Shown: positions 44,484 through 53,365 of the stretch, one piece after another
How the letters are laid out: every line of letters begins with the position of its first letter
Position numbering within the stretch: position 1 is the first letter of the stretch
Notes under the pieces: generated by a model
What the model was told of the DNA's origin: nothing
What the model saw: only the letters and a program-made list of their open reading frames with translations
Database searches by the model: none
Made by a program: the position numbers and the translations under genes
From: Psychrobacillus psychrodurans
Lineage (GTDB): Bacteria; Bacillota; Bacilli; Bacillales_A; Planococcaceae
Assembly: GCF_027563345.1 (NCBI RefSeq)
Contig: NZ_JAMKBK010000003.1
Direction: 5' to 3' (one strand)
DNA length: 64,000 bases

Positions 44484-45218
44484 TTATTTTCCTATTTTCC
44501 CCGTCTCTGCTAACACTCTCATTTGTTTTACTTCATGAGTAGTCAATTCTCTCCATTCCCCGGCATTTAAACCGTGAAGAGTTAAGAAACCAAATTGTTC
44601 TCTTTTTAGCTTTTGAACAGGAAAACCTATTGCATCGAACATTCTACGTACTTGTCTGTTTTTTCCTTCATGTATGGTGATCTCTATAATCGATTTATCA
44701 GCTTTTCTCTCGGAAGATAGTAGCTTTACTCTAGCAGGAGCTGTTTTACCATCTTCTAAAACAATTCCTCGTTCCAGTGGTCGCAACTGTTCCTTTAAAG
44801 GGATACCTTTTACTCGTGCTACATATGTTTTATCCACTTTATATTTTGGGTGTGTGAGGGCATAAGAAAAATCTCCATCATTAGTAAGAAGTAACAAACC
44901 TGATGTTTCATAATCCAGTCTTCCTACAGGATATAAGCGCTCTTTCACATGTGGCAATAAATCCGTTACTGTTTTTCTGCCTTTATCATCCGAAACAGCC
45001 GAAATTACTCCACGTGGTTTATAAAGTAAATAGTATACTTTTTGCTCTTTTTCTAATTTAACCCCGTCAACTTCTACTACATCATTGTCGGACACTTTTA
45101 ACCCTTGTTCTGTTACTACTTTTCCATTCACTTTAACTTTTCCTTGTGTAATCATTTCTTCCGCTTTTCTTCTAGATGCCACACCTGCATGTGCGAGCAC
45201 TTTTTGTAATCTTTCCAA
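44484..45218 (-). CDS. rluB: 23S rRNA pseudouridine synthase RluB
   Basis: Makes pseudouridine in 23S rRNA. 244 residues: N-terminal S4 RNA-binding domain (ERLQKVLAHAGVASRRKAEE) and the RsuA-family catalytic domain with the active-site aspartate in VGRLDYETSGLLLLTNDG; NRQVRRMFDAIG also fits. The start is a TTG after GAGGTGA, giving (M)ERLQKV as in B. subtilis; an ATG nine codons earlier has no site. Confidence 0.95.
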   Translation of the reverse strand: MERLQKVLAHAGVASRRKAEEMITQGKVKVNGKVVTEQGLKVSDNDVVEVDGVKLEKEQKVYYLLYKPRGVISAVSDDKGRKTVTDLLPHVKERLYPVGRLDYETSGLLLLTNDGDFSYALTHPKYKVDKTYVARVKGIPLKEQLRPLERGIVLEDGKTAPARVKLLSSERKADKSIIEITIHEGKNRQVRRMFDAIGFPVQKLKREQFGFLTLHGLNAGEWRELTTHEVKQMRVLAETGKIGK

Positions 45219-45280
45219 CACATTCACCTCGTCCATTCTATCCAAATCATATGAGTGAATTATGTCATACTTTGGGACAA

Positions 45281-45316
45281 ATTAAAAGAAGACAGTCTTT
45301 TGTAATAACTGTCTTC
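45281..45316 (-). terminator. Terminator of the carboxypeptidase gene
   Basis: Minus-strand arms GAAGACAGT/ACTGTCTTC and TTTTAATTT, ten bases after the stop codon. Confidence 0.82.
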
Positions 45317-45325
45317 ACCATAATT

Positions 45326-46312
45326 CTATTTAATTTTCATTACGTTAAATTTTAATGCAATCTCATTATTAATCGTAACATTCCAAAGATAGGGTTTTTT
45401 TTCTGATGATTTACGTGGAATCATCAATACATTTTTAGTCGCATCTTTTTCCTCTTTTTTAAGTAAAAGGAAATAATCTTTTTTCACTTCAATAATCTGT
45501 TTATCTAACAGACGATATTTTCCTTTTTCCACAACCTTGACATTATCGTATGTCCGAAAAACATTTGCTGCAAGAGAAGAATGAGTATTCCAATCATTCG
45601 AATGGTTTAATGTTACTACAATAACTTTTTTTCCATTATCCTCAAAATAAGTCACTAGTGTTCTTCCTGCTACTTTTGTATACCCGGTTTTTCCAGCTAC
45701 CGCATACTTATTAAAGTGCAATAATTTATGTTTATTTCTCCAAGTGACGGATCTTTCTTTAGGAGTATAAGTTTTAGCTGATGCAATTTGAGTATATGAC
45801 TCGTTCTGCAAAGCCAGTCGGAACATATTAGCCATATCTAAAGCAGAAGCATAGTGCTCATCTTGGTGGAGTCCCGATGGATTAGTAAAATGAGAGTTTT
45901 CTAACCCAGCTAACTGTATTTTTTCGTTCATCAATTTAGTAAAGCCTTCCATAGATCCACCTGTATGCTCAGCAAGTGCATAAGCAGCGTCATTACCTGA
46001 TTGTAACAGCAACCCATACAATAAGGATTCGACAGTCCAAACCTCACCGGCCTTTAAGTATAGAGATGACCCTTCTTGTGTTGCAGCAGCATTTGAGATT
46101 GTTATTTCGTCATCGAGCGACACATTATCCAACACTGTTAAAGCAGTCCAAACTTTAGTGAGGCTTGCGATTGGTAGTTCTGTATTTGCATTGCTACCCT
46201 CTAATAATCTCCCTGTATTTGCGTCAATAACAGCATAAGATGACGAGGCTTCCACATCATTTACATTCCACAAAAGAAAAAGCAACAGAAAAAACACCAT
46301 TTTTTTAAAAAT
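45326..46312 (-). CDS. dacB: D-alanyl-D-alanine carboxypeptidase (DacB-like PBP)
   Basis: Serine D,D-carboxypeptidase that trims peptidoglycan stem peptides, perhaps in the spore cortex. The three active-site motifs are SLTK (SxxK, near residue 50), SGN and KTG. An ATG at 46298-46300 would give a signal peptide without its basic start and has no ribosome-binding site. An in-frame ATT at 46310-46312 has GAGGAG eight bases upstream and would give MFKKMVFFLLLFLLW, a normal signal peptide, so I place the start there. Position upstream of rluB matches B. subtilis dacB, but spmA and spmB are missing. Confidence 0.85.
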   Translation of the reverse strand: MFKKMVFFLLLFLLWNVNDVEASSSYAVIDANTGRLLEGSNANTELPIASLTKVWTALTVLDNVSLDDEITISNAAATQEGSSLYLKAGEVWTVESLLYGLLLQSGNDAAYALAEHTGGSMEGFTKLMNEKIQLAGLENSHFTNPSGLHQDEHYASALDMANMFRLALQNESYTQIASAKTYTPKERSVTWRNKHKLLHFNKYAVAGKTGYTKVAGRTLVTYFEDNGKKVIVVTLNHSNDWNTHSSLAANVFRTYDNVKVVEKGKYRLLDKQIIEVKKDYFLLLKKEEKDATKNVLMIPRKSSEKKPYLWNVTINNEIALKFNVMKIK

Positions 46313-46338
46313 GAATCATACTCCTCATTCAATTATTT

Positions 46339-46905
46339 CTACCCTTCAAAGGTCTCTTGAAATTTCGTCATAAATAAATCTGTGTCTTCCATTTCATCAA
46401 CAGACAAATCTTCTGGTAGTGGTGGAAGTGCTTTAATATCTTTTAACCCAAAGTATTGAAGAAATTCAGTTGTCGTTCCATATAAAATAGCCCGACCTGT
46501 CCCTTCTGCACGGCCTATTTCTTGTATTAGACCTTTAGCAGAAAGAGTATGAATTGGTCGCTCTGACTTGACCCCACGAATTTCTTCAATCTCTACTCTC
46601 GTAATAGGTTGCTTATATGCAACAATTGCTAGAACTTCAAGAGATGCCTGCGACAATGACTGATTTGTTGGATTCTCTACTAGTCTCTGAATACTATCTA
46701 TATTTTCTTGCTTCGTAACTAATTGATAGGTTCCTGCTAATTGTTTTATCTCAATTCCCCTAGTGTGATTTGTTTTATATTCCTGTATCATTTCCTGGAG
46801 GATCGCTTCTATTTCCTCATCTGCCGAACTAGTTAGGAAAGCTAATTGTTTTTTAGTTAGACCATCCTCTCCACTTACAAATAATAGACTTTCTATATTA
46901 CTCAT
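46339..46905 (-). CDS. scpB: Segregation and condensation protein B
   Basis: Winged-helix partner of the SMC-ScpA condensin complex. About 188 residues with SQASLEVLAIVAYKQPITRVEIEEIRGV and RAEGTGRAILYGTT. The preferred ATG (46903-46905) overlaps the scpA stop by eight bases (ATGAGTAA), implying translational coupling; two earlier in-frame starts are possible. Confidence 0.94.
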   Translation of the reverse strand: MSNIESLLFVSGEDGLTKKQLAFLTSSADEEIEAILQEMIQEYKTNHTRGIEIKQLAGTYQLVTKQENIDSIQRLVENPTNQSLSQASLEVLAIVAYKQPITRVEIEEIRGVKSERPIHTLSAKGLIQEIGRAEGTGRAILYGTTTEFLQYFGLKDIKALPPLPEDLSVDEMEDTDLFMTKFQETFEG

Positions 46906-47677
46906 CAATTTCATCTTGGAATTCACTTTCTATATCTTCCTTTCGCAAATGCACAAACAAATCTTCAAAATTACTTTTTTGTTCTACATGTATAATCTGA
47001 CGTTTCATCAGTTCAAGTAGAGATAAAAAAGTAGTAACGATCGAGGTCTTATCTCTTGTAGGGAATAAATCGTAAAATGATAATTTCCCTCCTCCCTTTT
47101 TCAAAACCTCAATAACATTTTTCATCTGAGCTTTAATCGATATTTCTTGTTTACTTATTCGTGTATTAAGAGGTGCATTTATTTGTTTTCTTCGCAACAT
47201 TTTTTGAAAAGCACCGAGCATATCGTACACATTTGCGTCTAATTCAAGTAATTCTAATTGTTTACTAGTTTGGTATTCACTTAAATCTGTTGGTGGCCTA
47301 GAATAATAGAGTGAACGTGTCTCCTCCATCTCATGCAAGTTTTCTGCTGCTTCTTTATACTTCTTATATTCTATTAATCTTAGTACAAGTTCATCCCTTG
47401 GATCTTGTAAATCCATATCGAAATCATCGTCCATGTCATCGTCTTGGTGAATTGGCAATAACATTTTACTTTTAATCGATAGTAAAGTTGCAGCCATTAC
47501 TAAGTATTCACTTGCTTCATTGAGTTCTAGAACACGCATTGCGTGAACATGCTCCATGTACTGCTCTGTGATTTCCGCCATTTTTATATCGTATATATCT
47601 ATTTCCAAACGATTTATTAAATGTAATAATAAATCTAGAGGTCCTTCAAACGCTTCTGTTTTTACTTCGTAAGTCAT
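46898..47677 (-). CDS. scpA: Segregation and condensation protein A (kleisin)
   Basis: Kleisin subunit that bridges SMC heads. About 259 residues: N-terminal YEVKTEAFEGPLDLLLHLI, acidic middle (DDDMDDDFDMDLQDPRDEL) and C-terminal winged helix. ATG with GGTGGAG; a frame 24 codons longer reaches into the divergent ypuF and is rejected. Cotranscribed with scpB. Confidence 0.95.
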   Translation of the reverse strand: MTYEVKTEAFEGPLDLLLHLINRLEIDIYDIKMAEITEQYMEHVHAMRVLELNEASEYLVMAATLLSIKSKMLLPIHQDDDMDDDFDMDLQDPRDELVLRLIEYKKYKEAAENLHEMEETRSLYYSRPPTDLSEYQTSKQLELLELDANVYDMLGAFQKMLRRKQINAPLNTRISKQEISIKAQMKNVIEVLKKGGGKLSFYDLFPTRDKTSIVTTFLSLLELMKRQIIHVEQKSNFEDLFVHLRKEDIESEFQDEIDE

Positions 47678-47731
47678 AAAACTCCACCTATTATCGGTTT
47701 TTAACATTATTATAGAGGAAAGGTGATTGTA

Positions 47732-48235
47732 TTGCACCCTACATTTCATACTAGTTTTGTCGCATTTCTAAAACATTTCAATGAAACCTTCGATTATTTT
47801 GAGTGTCACGAGTTATTGGAAGACTATTGGAAGGAAGTTTCTCCAAGGCATAAAAATCATGCGTTAACTGCTCTAATCTTGTTAGCAACTTCTATGTATC
47901 ACTGGCGTCGCGGAAATCTAACGGGAGCTATTAAAACGATGAGAACAAGTATTAAAAGAATGGAAATAACGAAGAATTCTCCTTTCTTTGAAAACCTAAA
48001 TTTCCAAAAATTAACAAAAAATATGACAAATGCACTCGAATTAATGACTAATAGCCAAAAGTTTCAAGGATTTACTATCGATATAACTAATCCTAGTCTA
48101 CAGACTCAAGTAAGTCGCGTCCATTTAGAAACGAATGAGGACATACATTTTCTTATTCATAAACATATGCTTCGAGATCGTTCAGAAATACTGGAGGAAC
48201 GAGAAAGAGAGAAAAAAAAGAGAGATGACTTATAA
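47732..48235 (+). CDS. ypuF: DUF309 protein YpuF
   Basis: A soluble protein of about 167 residues with the DUF309 signature ETFDYFECHELLEDYWKE near the N-terminus and a helical remainder, ending in a run of charged residues (EEREREKKKRDD). Function unknown. The start is read as a TTG after AAAGGTGA; a GTG three codons earlier is part of that site. Divergent from scpA, 54 bp apart, and convergent with ribT. Confidence 0.85.
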   Translation: MHPTFHTSFVAFLKHFNETFDYFECHELLEDYWKEVSPRHKNHALTALILLATSMYHWRRGNLTGAIKTMRTSIKRMEITKNSPFFENLNFQKLTKNMTNALELMTNSQKFQGFTIDITNPSLQTQVSRVHLETNEDIHFLIHKHMLRDRSEILEEREREKKKRDDL

Positions 48236-48243
48236 AATCAAAG

Positions 48244-48603
48244 TCATTCCTCTTCTTTTTTTGTTTGGCATTTAGTATAAAATGGTTCTACATCCTCAGA
48301 TGGCTTTATGGAATTAGTTTGTAAAACGGCTGGAAGTTTTTCCAACATTTTTTCACCGAGACCTTCACCGCGGTGTGAAGGATTGACTGAAAGGTGTTGA
48401 ATTACTGCTTCAGTTCCTTCCATTCGTACTCCTATTAATCCTACTAAGTCGTCCTCTTTCTTCCAAAGAAACAAATGCCACTCTGGATTTGTCTCATACT
48501 CATGAATTGTTTCTAATAGTTTTTTTACATCTTTTTCATGAGGCATAAAGGAAAGTAACCCCATTGAAATTTTTTCAAATGTTTTTTTATAGCGAAGTAG
48601 CAT
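48244..48603 (-). CDS. ribT: GNAT-family acetyltransferase RibT
   Basis: 119-residue GNAT protein closely matching B. subtilis RibT, with the N-terminus MLLRYKKTFEKISMGLLSFMP and the acetyl-CoA motif VNPSHRGEGLGEKML. In B. subtilis ribT is the last gene of the ribDEAHT riboflavin operon; here none of the other rib genes is adjacent. The substrate is unknown. No strong ribosome-binding site is visible before the ATG. Confidence 0.87.
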   Translation of the reverse strand: MLLRYKKTFEKISMGLLSFMPHEKDVKKLLETIHEYETNPEWHLFLWKKEDDLVGLIGVRMEGTEAVIQHLSVNPSHRGEGLGEKMLEKLPAVLQTNSIKPSEDVEPFYTKCQTKKEEE

Positions 48604-48802
48604 AATTAAAACCCTCTTTTAATTTCTTGGCTTGTTTATTCATTCATTATTGATATTATACATACGAATATACAACTTTAATTTAAGACCCTTACAAATG
48701 TAATTTAGTTCGTAAATCTATAAACGTATCATACTCAACACTAAATTTAACATAGTCCAATTTCTTAAAATATCTGTATTATCGCACCTTAACTTACCAT
48801 TT

Positions 48803-48904
48803 TTACAAATTCGCATTTGGTGCTATAAATAACCAGTATATGACACCCCATACTATTCCAACAATAAAAATCATTAGAAATAGCATTACGTTTGCCTTTT
48901 TCAT
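48803..48904 (-). CDS. Small single-span membrane protein after lysA
   Basis: A 33-residue frame beginning MKKANVMLFLMIFIVG and ending IAPNANL: two lysines, then one hydrophobic helix containing tryptophans. AAGGAG lies eight bases before the ATG, formed by the last codons of lysA, and the ATG is five bases after the lysA stop, so translation would be coupled. Function unknown; supported by the ribosome-binding site, spacing and peptide character. Confidence 0.65.
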   Translation of the reverse strand: MKKANVMLFLMIFIVGIVWGVIYWLFIAPNANL

Positions 48905-48909
48905 CTTGT

Positions 48910-50226
48910 TCACTCCTTCTCCATTGTTAAAGGAAGGTCAAGATGTATGAGGTCTTCCAACGTCTCTCTTTTAACAGCTAATTGATGTTTACCATTTTCT
49001 ACAAATACAACCGCTGGTTTCGTTAAACGATTATAATTACTAGCCATGGAATAACCATAAGCGCCTGTGCAGAACATCGCTAGAATATCTCCTGGCTCAG
49101 CTACAGGTAATTGTATATTTTCGATTAGCTTATCACCAGACTCACAACATTTACCAGCAATTGTATAATTATTTGTTAACTGTTCGTCCATTTTGTTTGC
49201 AATAACTGCGTCATATTCAGCTCCGTATAATGCAGGTCTGATATTGTCGGACATACCTCCATCAACCGCTAAATAATTTCGAACATTTGGTACAATTTTT
49301 TCAGATCCGACAGTATATAACGTAGTTCCTGCATCACCAACTAATGATCTACCCGGTTCTATCCAAATTTCTGGCATTTTAAAAGAAGAATTATGCACGA
49401 GCTCTTTTACAATTTGTATCATTTCTTTTACATATATAGCTGGTTCAAGCGGAGCATCCTCATCTGTATATTTTATACCGAAGCCACCGCCTAGATTTAA
49501 TACACCGCATAGGAAGTTATAATCCGTATACCACTCTATCATTTTAGTAATTAGCTTCTCAGCAGCCACCTTAAAACCAGTCGTGTCAAATATTTGAGAG
49601 CCAATATGACAATGCAAACCAAGCAACTGGATATATTCATCCTGATATACATCCAGAAATGCTTGGTCAGCTTGTCCATTCAACAGATCAAACCCAAATT
49701 TAGAATCTTGTTGACCAGTTGTAATATAATCATGCGTATGGGCTTCGACACCAGGTGTTACCCTTAACAAAACATTAACTTTTTTCTTGGTTTTTTCAGT
49801 AAGTATCTTTAATAATTCTATTTCATAAAAATTATCGACAACTATACAACCAATATTATGCTCAAGAGCTAATAATAATTCTTCTTTACTTTTATTATTT
49901 CCATGAAAATGAATTCTTTCTACTGGATATCCTGCTTGAATCGCAGTATACAACTCTCCAGCAGATACCACATCTAATGATAAGTTTTCTTGTTTCATCA
50001 ATTGATACATTGCAACACTTGAAAAAGCTTTACTCGCATAAGCAACTTGTGCCGATATATGTTGATCTCGGAATGTCTGGATGAATGCATGTGCTCGTTC
50101 TCTAATTAGAGACAGATCGTACACAAACAATGGTGTTCCATATGTTTTTGCAAGCTCTAAGCTATCTATTCCACCAATCATTAAGTGACCTTTTTCGTTT
50201 ACAGCATGCCGTGAAACTAGCACCAT
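48910..50226 (-). CDS. lysA: Diaminopimelate decarboxylase
   Basis: Last step of lysine synthesis, decarboxylating meso-diaminopimelate with PLP. 438 residues: the PLP lysine in AYASKAFSS near residue 66, HCHIGSQI, NLGGGFGI, EPGRSLVG, and the catalytic cysteine region KCCESGDKL. ATG with AGAGGCG. Downstream of spoVAF as in B. subtilis. Confidence 0.96.
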   Translation of the reverse strand: MVLVSRHAVNEKGHLMIGGIDSLELAKTYGTPLFVYDLSLIRERAHAFIQTFRDQHISAQVAYASKAFSSVAMYQLMKQENLSLDVVSAGELYTAIQAGYPVERIHFHGNNKSKEELLLALEHNIGCIVVDNFYEIELLKILTEKTKKKVNVLLRVTPGVEAHTHDYITTGQQDSKFGFDLLNGQADQAFLDVYQDEYIQLLGLHCHIGSQIFDTTGFKVAAEKLITKMIEWYTDYNFLCGVLNLGGGFGIKYTDEDAPLEPAIYVKEMIQIVKELVHNSSFKMPEIWIEPGRSLVGDAGTTLYTVGSEKIVPNVRNYLAVDGGMSDNIRPALYGAEYDAVIANKMDEQLTNNYTIAGKCCESGDKLIENIQLPVAEPGDILAMFCTGAYGYSMASNYNRLTKPAVVFVENGKHQLAVKRETLEDLIHLDLPLTMEKE

Positions 50227-50294
50227 TTAGTTCGCCTCTTTTCCCTATATCTATTAAAACTTTATCACAATAGATAAGGAAATGGCAATGCACA

Positions 50295-51743
50295 TTATGA
50301 ACGTTTACGATCTGGTGATCGTGTTATAAATGGTCGTTTCGCATCATCAGGCATTGGAAACCTAATGATCAAACGCATAAATGCCCTTGGAAAAAAAGGT
50401 TGAAGTGGCCATAAATAAGGTACATTTAAAGGTTTAACAGAACATACGTACCAAAGCAAAGCTAAAGAAGCTACAAAAAATCCACTCGGTCCAAATAACG
50501 CAGTACTCAACAGAATAATCGTCCTAAATATTTTTGTTGTAATACTAAGCTCATATGAGGGAATAGAAAAAGTGAATATCGCTGTTATAGCTGTATATAA
50601 AATAACCTCTGGCACAAAAATTCCTACATCAACAGCCATTTGTCCAATAACTAACGCAGCTATAATCCCCATCGCAGTTGATAGCGGAGTAGGAGTATGA
50701 ATAGCAGCAAGCCTTAAAAATTCTATCCCAATATCTGCAAATAGAAGCTGTAATAACAGCGGTATTTCAGTGGATTCTTTCGGTCCAATGAATTCAAGAG
50801 CCTTTGGTAAAAACTCTGGATGTACTGATAATAAATACCAAAATGGTAAAAGAAATAAACTTAGAAGAACCCCTACAAATCGAATCCACCTAACCACTGT
50901 ACCAATTGCTGGTGCTTGCCTGTATTCCTCAGCATGTTGTAGGTGGTGAAAAAGGGTCGTAGGTACTATAACTACGGATGGAGATGTATCTACTACTATT
51001 ATTATATGTCCTTCTAGTAAATGAGCTGCTGCTATATCTGGCCTTTCTGTAAATCGTACAAAAGGCAAAGGGTGAAACCCTTGTTTAAATAGCCATTCCT
51101 CTAATGCTTTGTCCGTCATAGTAATTCCATCATGTTTTATTTGCTTTAATCGATCTCGAATTTGAGTAAGATTATCTTCATTAGCAATATCTTTAATATA
51201 AGTTATTGCAATATCAGTTTGACCTAACTCCGTAATTTGGTGTAGCTCAAAGCGCAAATTGGTATCCCGAATCCTTCTTCTAATGAGTGCTGTGTTTTGG
51301 ATTATGTTTTCTGTAAATCCATCCCTTGAGCCTCTTACAACCTTCTCATTATCAGGTTCTTCAGGTGATCTTCCAGGGTATGAACGAACATCTATTGTAT
51401 ATACTGAACCATTTGTTAATATAAAAGTTACTTGTCCACTCAAAAGTGCAGCAAGCCATTTTTCCTTGGAATCATATTGCGTAATAGAGTAATACGGTAA
51501 ATAATGCTCAATGATATCATTTTCGCTTATTGTTTTATCTGTAATTTTCATTTGGGTGTTCGTTAATAATTGTGTAATTACTAGGCCATCAATCAGTCCA
51601 GTAATAAATACGAGTAGTACAGGAAATTCATATAAATGGGTATGTAAAATTCCCACATCAAAAGACTCGTTTTCACCGAACTTTTCTTTTAAATATAATT
51701 CTGCTTCATCCTTACTAGTAAACAAAGGTTTCGTTTCAATCAC
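50295..51743 (-). CDS. spoVAF: Stage V sporulation / germination protein SpoVAF
   Basis: GerA-family membrane protein of 482 residues: a large N-terminal cytoplasmic domain, then about five helices from residue 280 on (LLSLFLLPFWYLLSVHPE, STAMGIIAALVIGQMAVD). In B. subtilis it is the last spoVA gene and helps dipicolinic acid release and germination. Its GTG start overlaps the sigF stop (GTGA), which is unusual: spoVAA to spoVAE are absent between sigF and spoVAF. Confidence 0.93.
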   Translation of the reverse strand: MIETKPLFTSKDEAELYLKEKFGENESFDVGILHTHLYEFPVLLVFITGLIDGLVITQLLTNTQMKITDKTISENDIIEHYLPYYSITQYDSKEKWLAALLSGQVTFILTNGSVYTIDVRSYPGRSPEEPDNEKVVRGSRDGFTENIIQNTALIRRRIRDTNLRFELHQITELGQTDIAITYIKDIANEDNLTQIRDRLKQIKHDGITMTDKALEEWLFKQGFHPLPFVRFTERPDIAAAHLLEGHIIIVVDTSPSVVIVPTTLFHHLQHAEEYRQAPAIGTVVRWIRFVGVLLSLFLLPFWYLLSVHPEFLPKALEFIGPKESTEIPLLLQLLFADIGIEFLRLAAIHTPTPLSTAMGIIAALVIGQMAVDVGIFVPEVILYTAITAIFTFSIPSYELSITTKIFRTIILLSTALFGPSGFFVASLALLWYVCSVKPLNVPYLWPLQPFFPRAFMRLIIRFPMPDDAKRPFITRSPDRKRS

Positions 51744-52522
51744 CTATCTTTTGCATTTGTATTCGTATGACCTACTGGTACTAGCCAGGTTTTTAATTGA
51801 GTTAATATTTTCTTCTCTAGTCTCGACACTTGTACTTGGGAAATTCCTAATCGTTCAGCAATGTCACTTTGTGTACAATCAAGATAATAGCGTAAATAGA
51901 TAATCATTTGCTCTCGTTTTTCCAGTTTTTCTACTAGCTCACGTAACGGAATATGCTCAAATGGTTTCTCGGAACGCTCGTCCTTCATTTGATCCATTAA
52001 CGTTAGTGCATCCCCGCTATCATTTTCATAAAGCTGCTCCTGCAACGATGCCGGATCACGAAGAGCATCTGTGGCCATAACTATTTCTTCTCGTGAAACC
52101 TCTAAAATATGCGCAAGCTCCAAAATAGTTGGTTGACGCTCAAACGTTTTTAAAAAGTCATCCGTAGCATGACGAATTTTAAAATTTAACTCCCGAATCG
52201 AGCGACTGATTTTCACCATTCCATCATCTCTTAAAAACCGCTGAATCTCCCCTATAATCATAGGAACCGCATACGTTGAAAACTTCACTTCATAGGACAA
52301 ATCAAATTTATCTACCGATTTCATCAAGCCGATACAGCCGATTTGAAACAAATCCTCTAGATCTGCTCCTCTTGATGCAAACCTTTGGACAATAGACCAT
52401 ACAAGCCTAGTATTACCCTCAATCATTTGCTGCCTTGCTAATTTATCACCAGTCTGTGATAGTGCTATGAGCTCTCTCATTTTTTCTTGAGTTAGTAAAG
52501 TAGACGGTTTTTTATTTATCAT
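51740..52522 (-). CDS. sigF: Forespore RNA polymerase sigma factor SigF
   Basis: First compartment-specific sporulation sigma factor. 260 residues: region 2 (LFQIGCIGLMKSVDKFD, FSTYAVPMIIGEIQRFLRDDG), region 3 and region 4 (REQMIIYLRYYLDCTQSDIAERLGISQVQVSRLE). Held inactive by SpoIIAB until SpoIIAA is dephosphorylated. Overlaps spoIIAB by one base. Confidence 0.97.
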   Translation of the reverse strand: MINKKPSTLLTQEKMRELIALSQTGDKLARQQMIEGNTRLVWSIVQRFASRGADLEDLFQIGCIGLMKSVDKFDLSYEVKFSTYAVPMIIGEIQRFLRDDGMVKISRSIRELNFKIRHATDDFLKTFERQPTILELAHILEVSREEIVMATDALRDPASLQEQLYENDSGDALTLMDQMKDERSEKPFEHIPLRELVEKLEKREQMIIYLRYYLDCTQSDIAERLGISQVQVSRLEKKILTQLKTWLVPVGHTNTNAKDR

Positions 52523-52968
52523 TAGACGATCCTACAAGATTCCTGGATTGGTACAAATTGCTTTGTTATTGTTACAGTCGTCCCCCTATCAGGAATGGAG
52601 TAAATCTCAACTCCGTCACTAAAGCTTTCCATAATTGTAAAGCCCATTCCCGAACGTTCCTGCTCAGGCTTTGTCGTAAATAGTGGTTCACGAGCTTGAT
52701 TTACATCACGTATTCCACGGCCATAATCTACTATAGAAACGATAATTTCTCTATCTACTCTTTGTGCATGCAATTCAATTTTTCCGATACCATCTTCTTC
52801 ATAACCATGAACGATAGCATTCGTTACAGCTTCGGAGATGACTGTTTTAAATTCAGATAACTCTTCAATTGTCGGATCAATCGTTGCGATAAAACTAGAC
52901 ATAACCATTCTAGCTAATGCCTCATTCTCACTTTTAGCGATAAAAGATAATGTGATCTCATTGTCCAT
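52522..52968 (-). CDS. spoIIAB: Anti-sigma F factor / kinase SpoIIAB
   Basis: 148-residue GHKL-type serine kinase that binds SigF and phosphorylates SpoIIAA. N-box EAVTNAIVHGYEEDG, G boxes DYGRGIRD and ERSGMGFTIMESFSD. Its start overlaps spoIIAA by 11 bases, with GGGGGA inside spoIIAA as the ribosome-binding site. Confidence 0.97.
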   Translation of the reverse strand: MDNEITLSFIAKSENEALARMVMSSFIATIDPTIEELSEFKTVISEAVTNAIVHGYEEDGIGKIELHAQRVDREIIVSIVDYGRGIRDVNQAREPLFTTKPEQERSGMGFTIMESFSDGVEIYSIPDRGTTVTITKQFVPIQESCRIV

Positions 52969-53314
52969 AAACTATTCCCCCTAACTTAGACATTATTTCA
53001 ATTTCGGATTCGCTATAGATATAAGGGCTTAAACCTGCAAACTGAAAAATTTTACGCATTGTTGGTGACGGATTTACAATAATTGTTTGTCCATCTATCG
53101 GAGCAAGCTCTCTCATTCTGCCTAAAATTAACCCTATCCCCGAGCTATCCATAAAATTCAAATCTTTCAAATTCCAAACTATTACTTTAATAGACCCGTT
53201 TTTTATCATTGGAACTATCTCATTTCTGATATCATTTGTACTGTGATGATCTAATTCACCTTTTAATCGAATAATAATAATTTCGTCTCCTACTTTTTCT
53301 ACTTCATGAATCAT
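52958..53314 (-). CDS. spoIIAA: Anti-anti-sigma factor SpoIIAA
   Basis: 118-residue STAS-domain protein; the phosphorylated serine is in NFMDSSGIGLILGRM. Dephosphorylated by SpoIIE, it displaces SigF from SpoIIAB. ATG with GGAGGCG. First gene of the spoIIA operon; the dacF gene that precedes it in B. subtilis is absent. Confidence 0.97.
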   Translation of the reverse strand: MIHEVEKVGDEIIIIRLKGELDHHSTNDIRNEIVPMIKNGSIKVIVWNLKDLNFMDSSGIGLILGRMRELAPIDGQTIIVNPSPTMRKIFQFAGLSPYIYSESEIEIMSKLGGIVYGQ

Positions 53315-53338
53315 ACAATCGCCTCCTTAGATAGCGCT

Positions 53339-53365
53339 ATTCCACATGTTCCTTGAAAACTCCTT
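53339..53365 (-). promoter_or_regulatory. Candidate SigH promoter of the spoIIA operon
   Basis: Minus strand: AAGGAGTTT (like the SigH -35 RnAGGAwWW), 13 nt, then GGAAT (like the -10 GAAT), 25 bp upstream of the spoIIAA ATG. In B. subtilis spoIIA is SigH-dependent. The match is imperfect. Confidence 0.5.
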
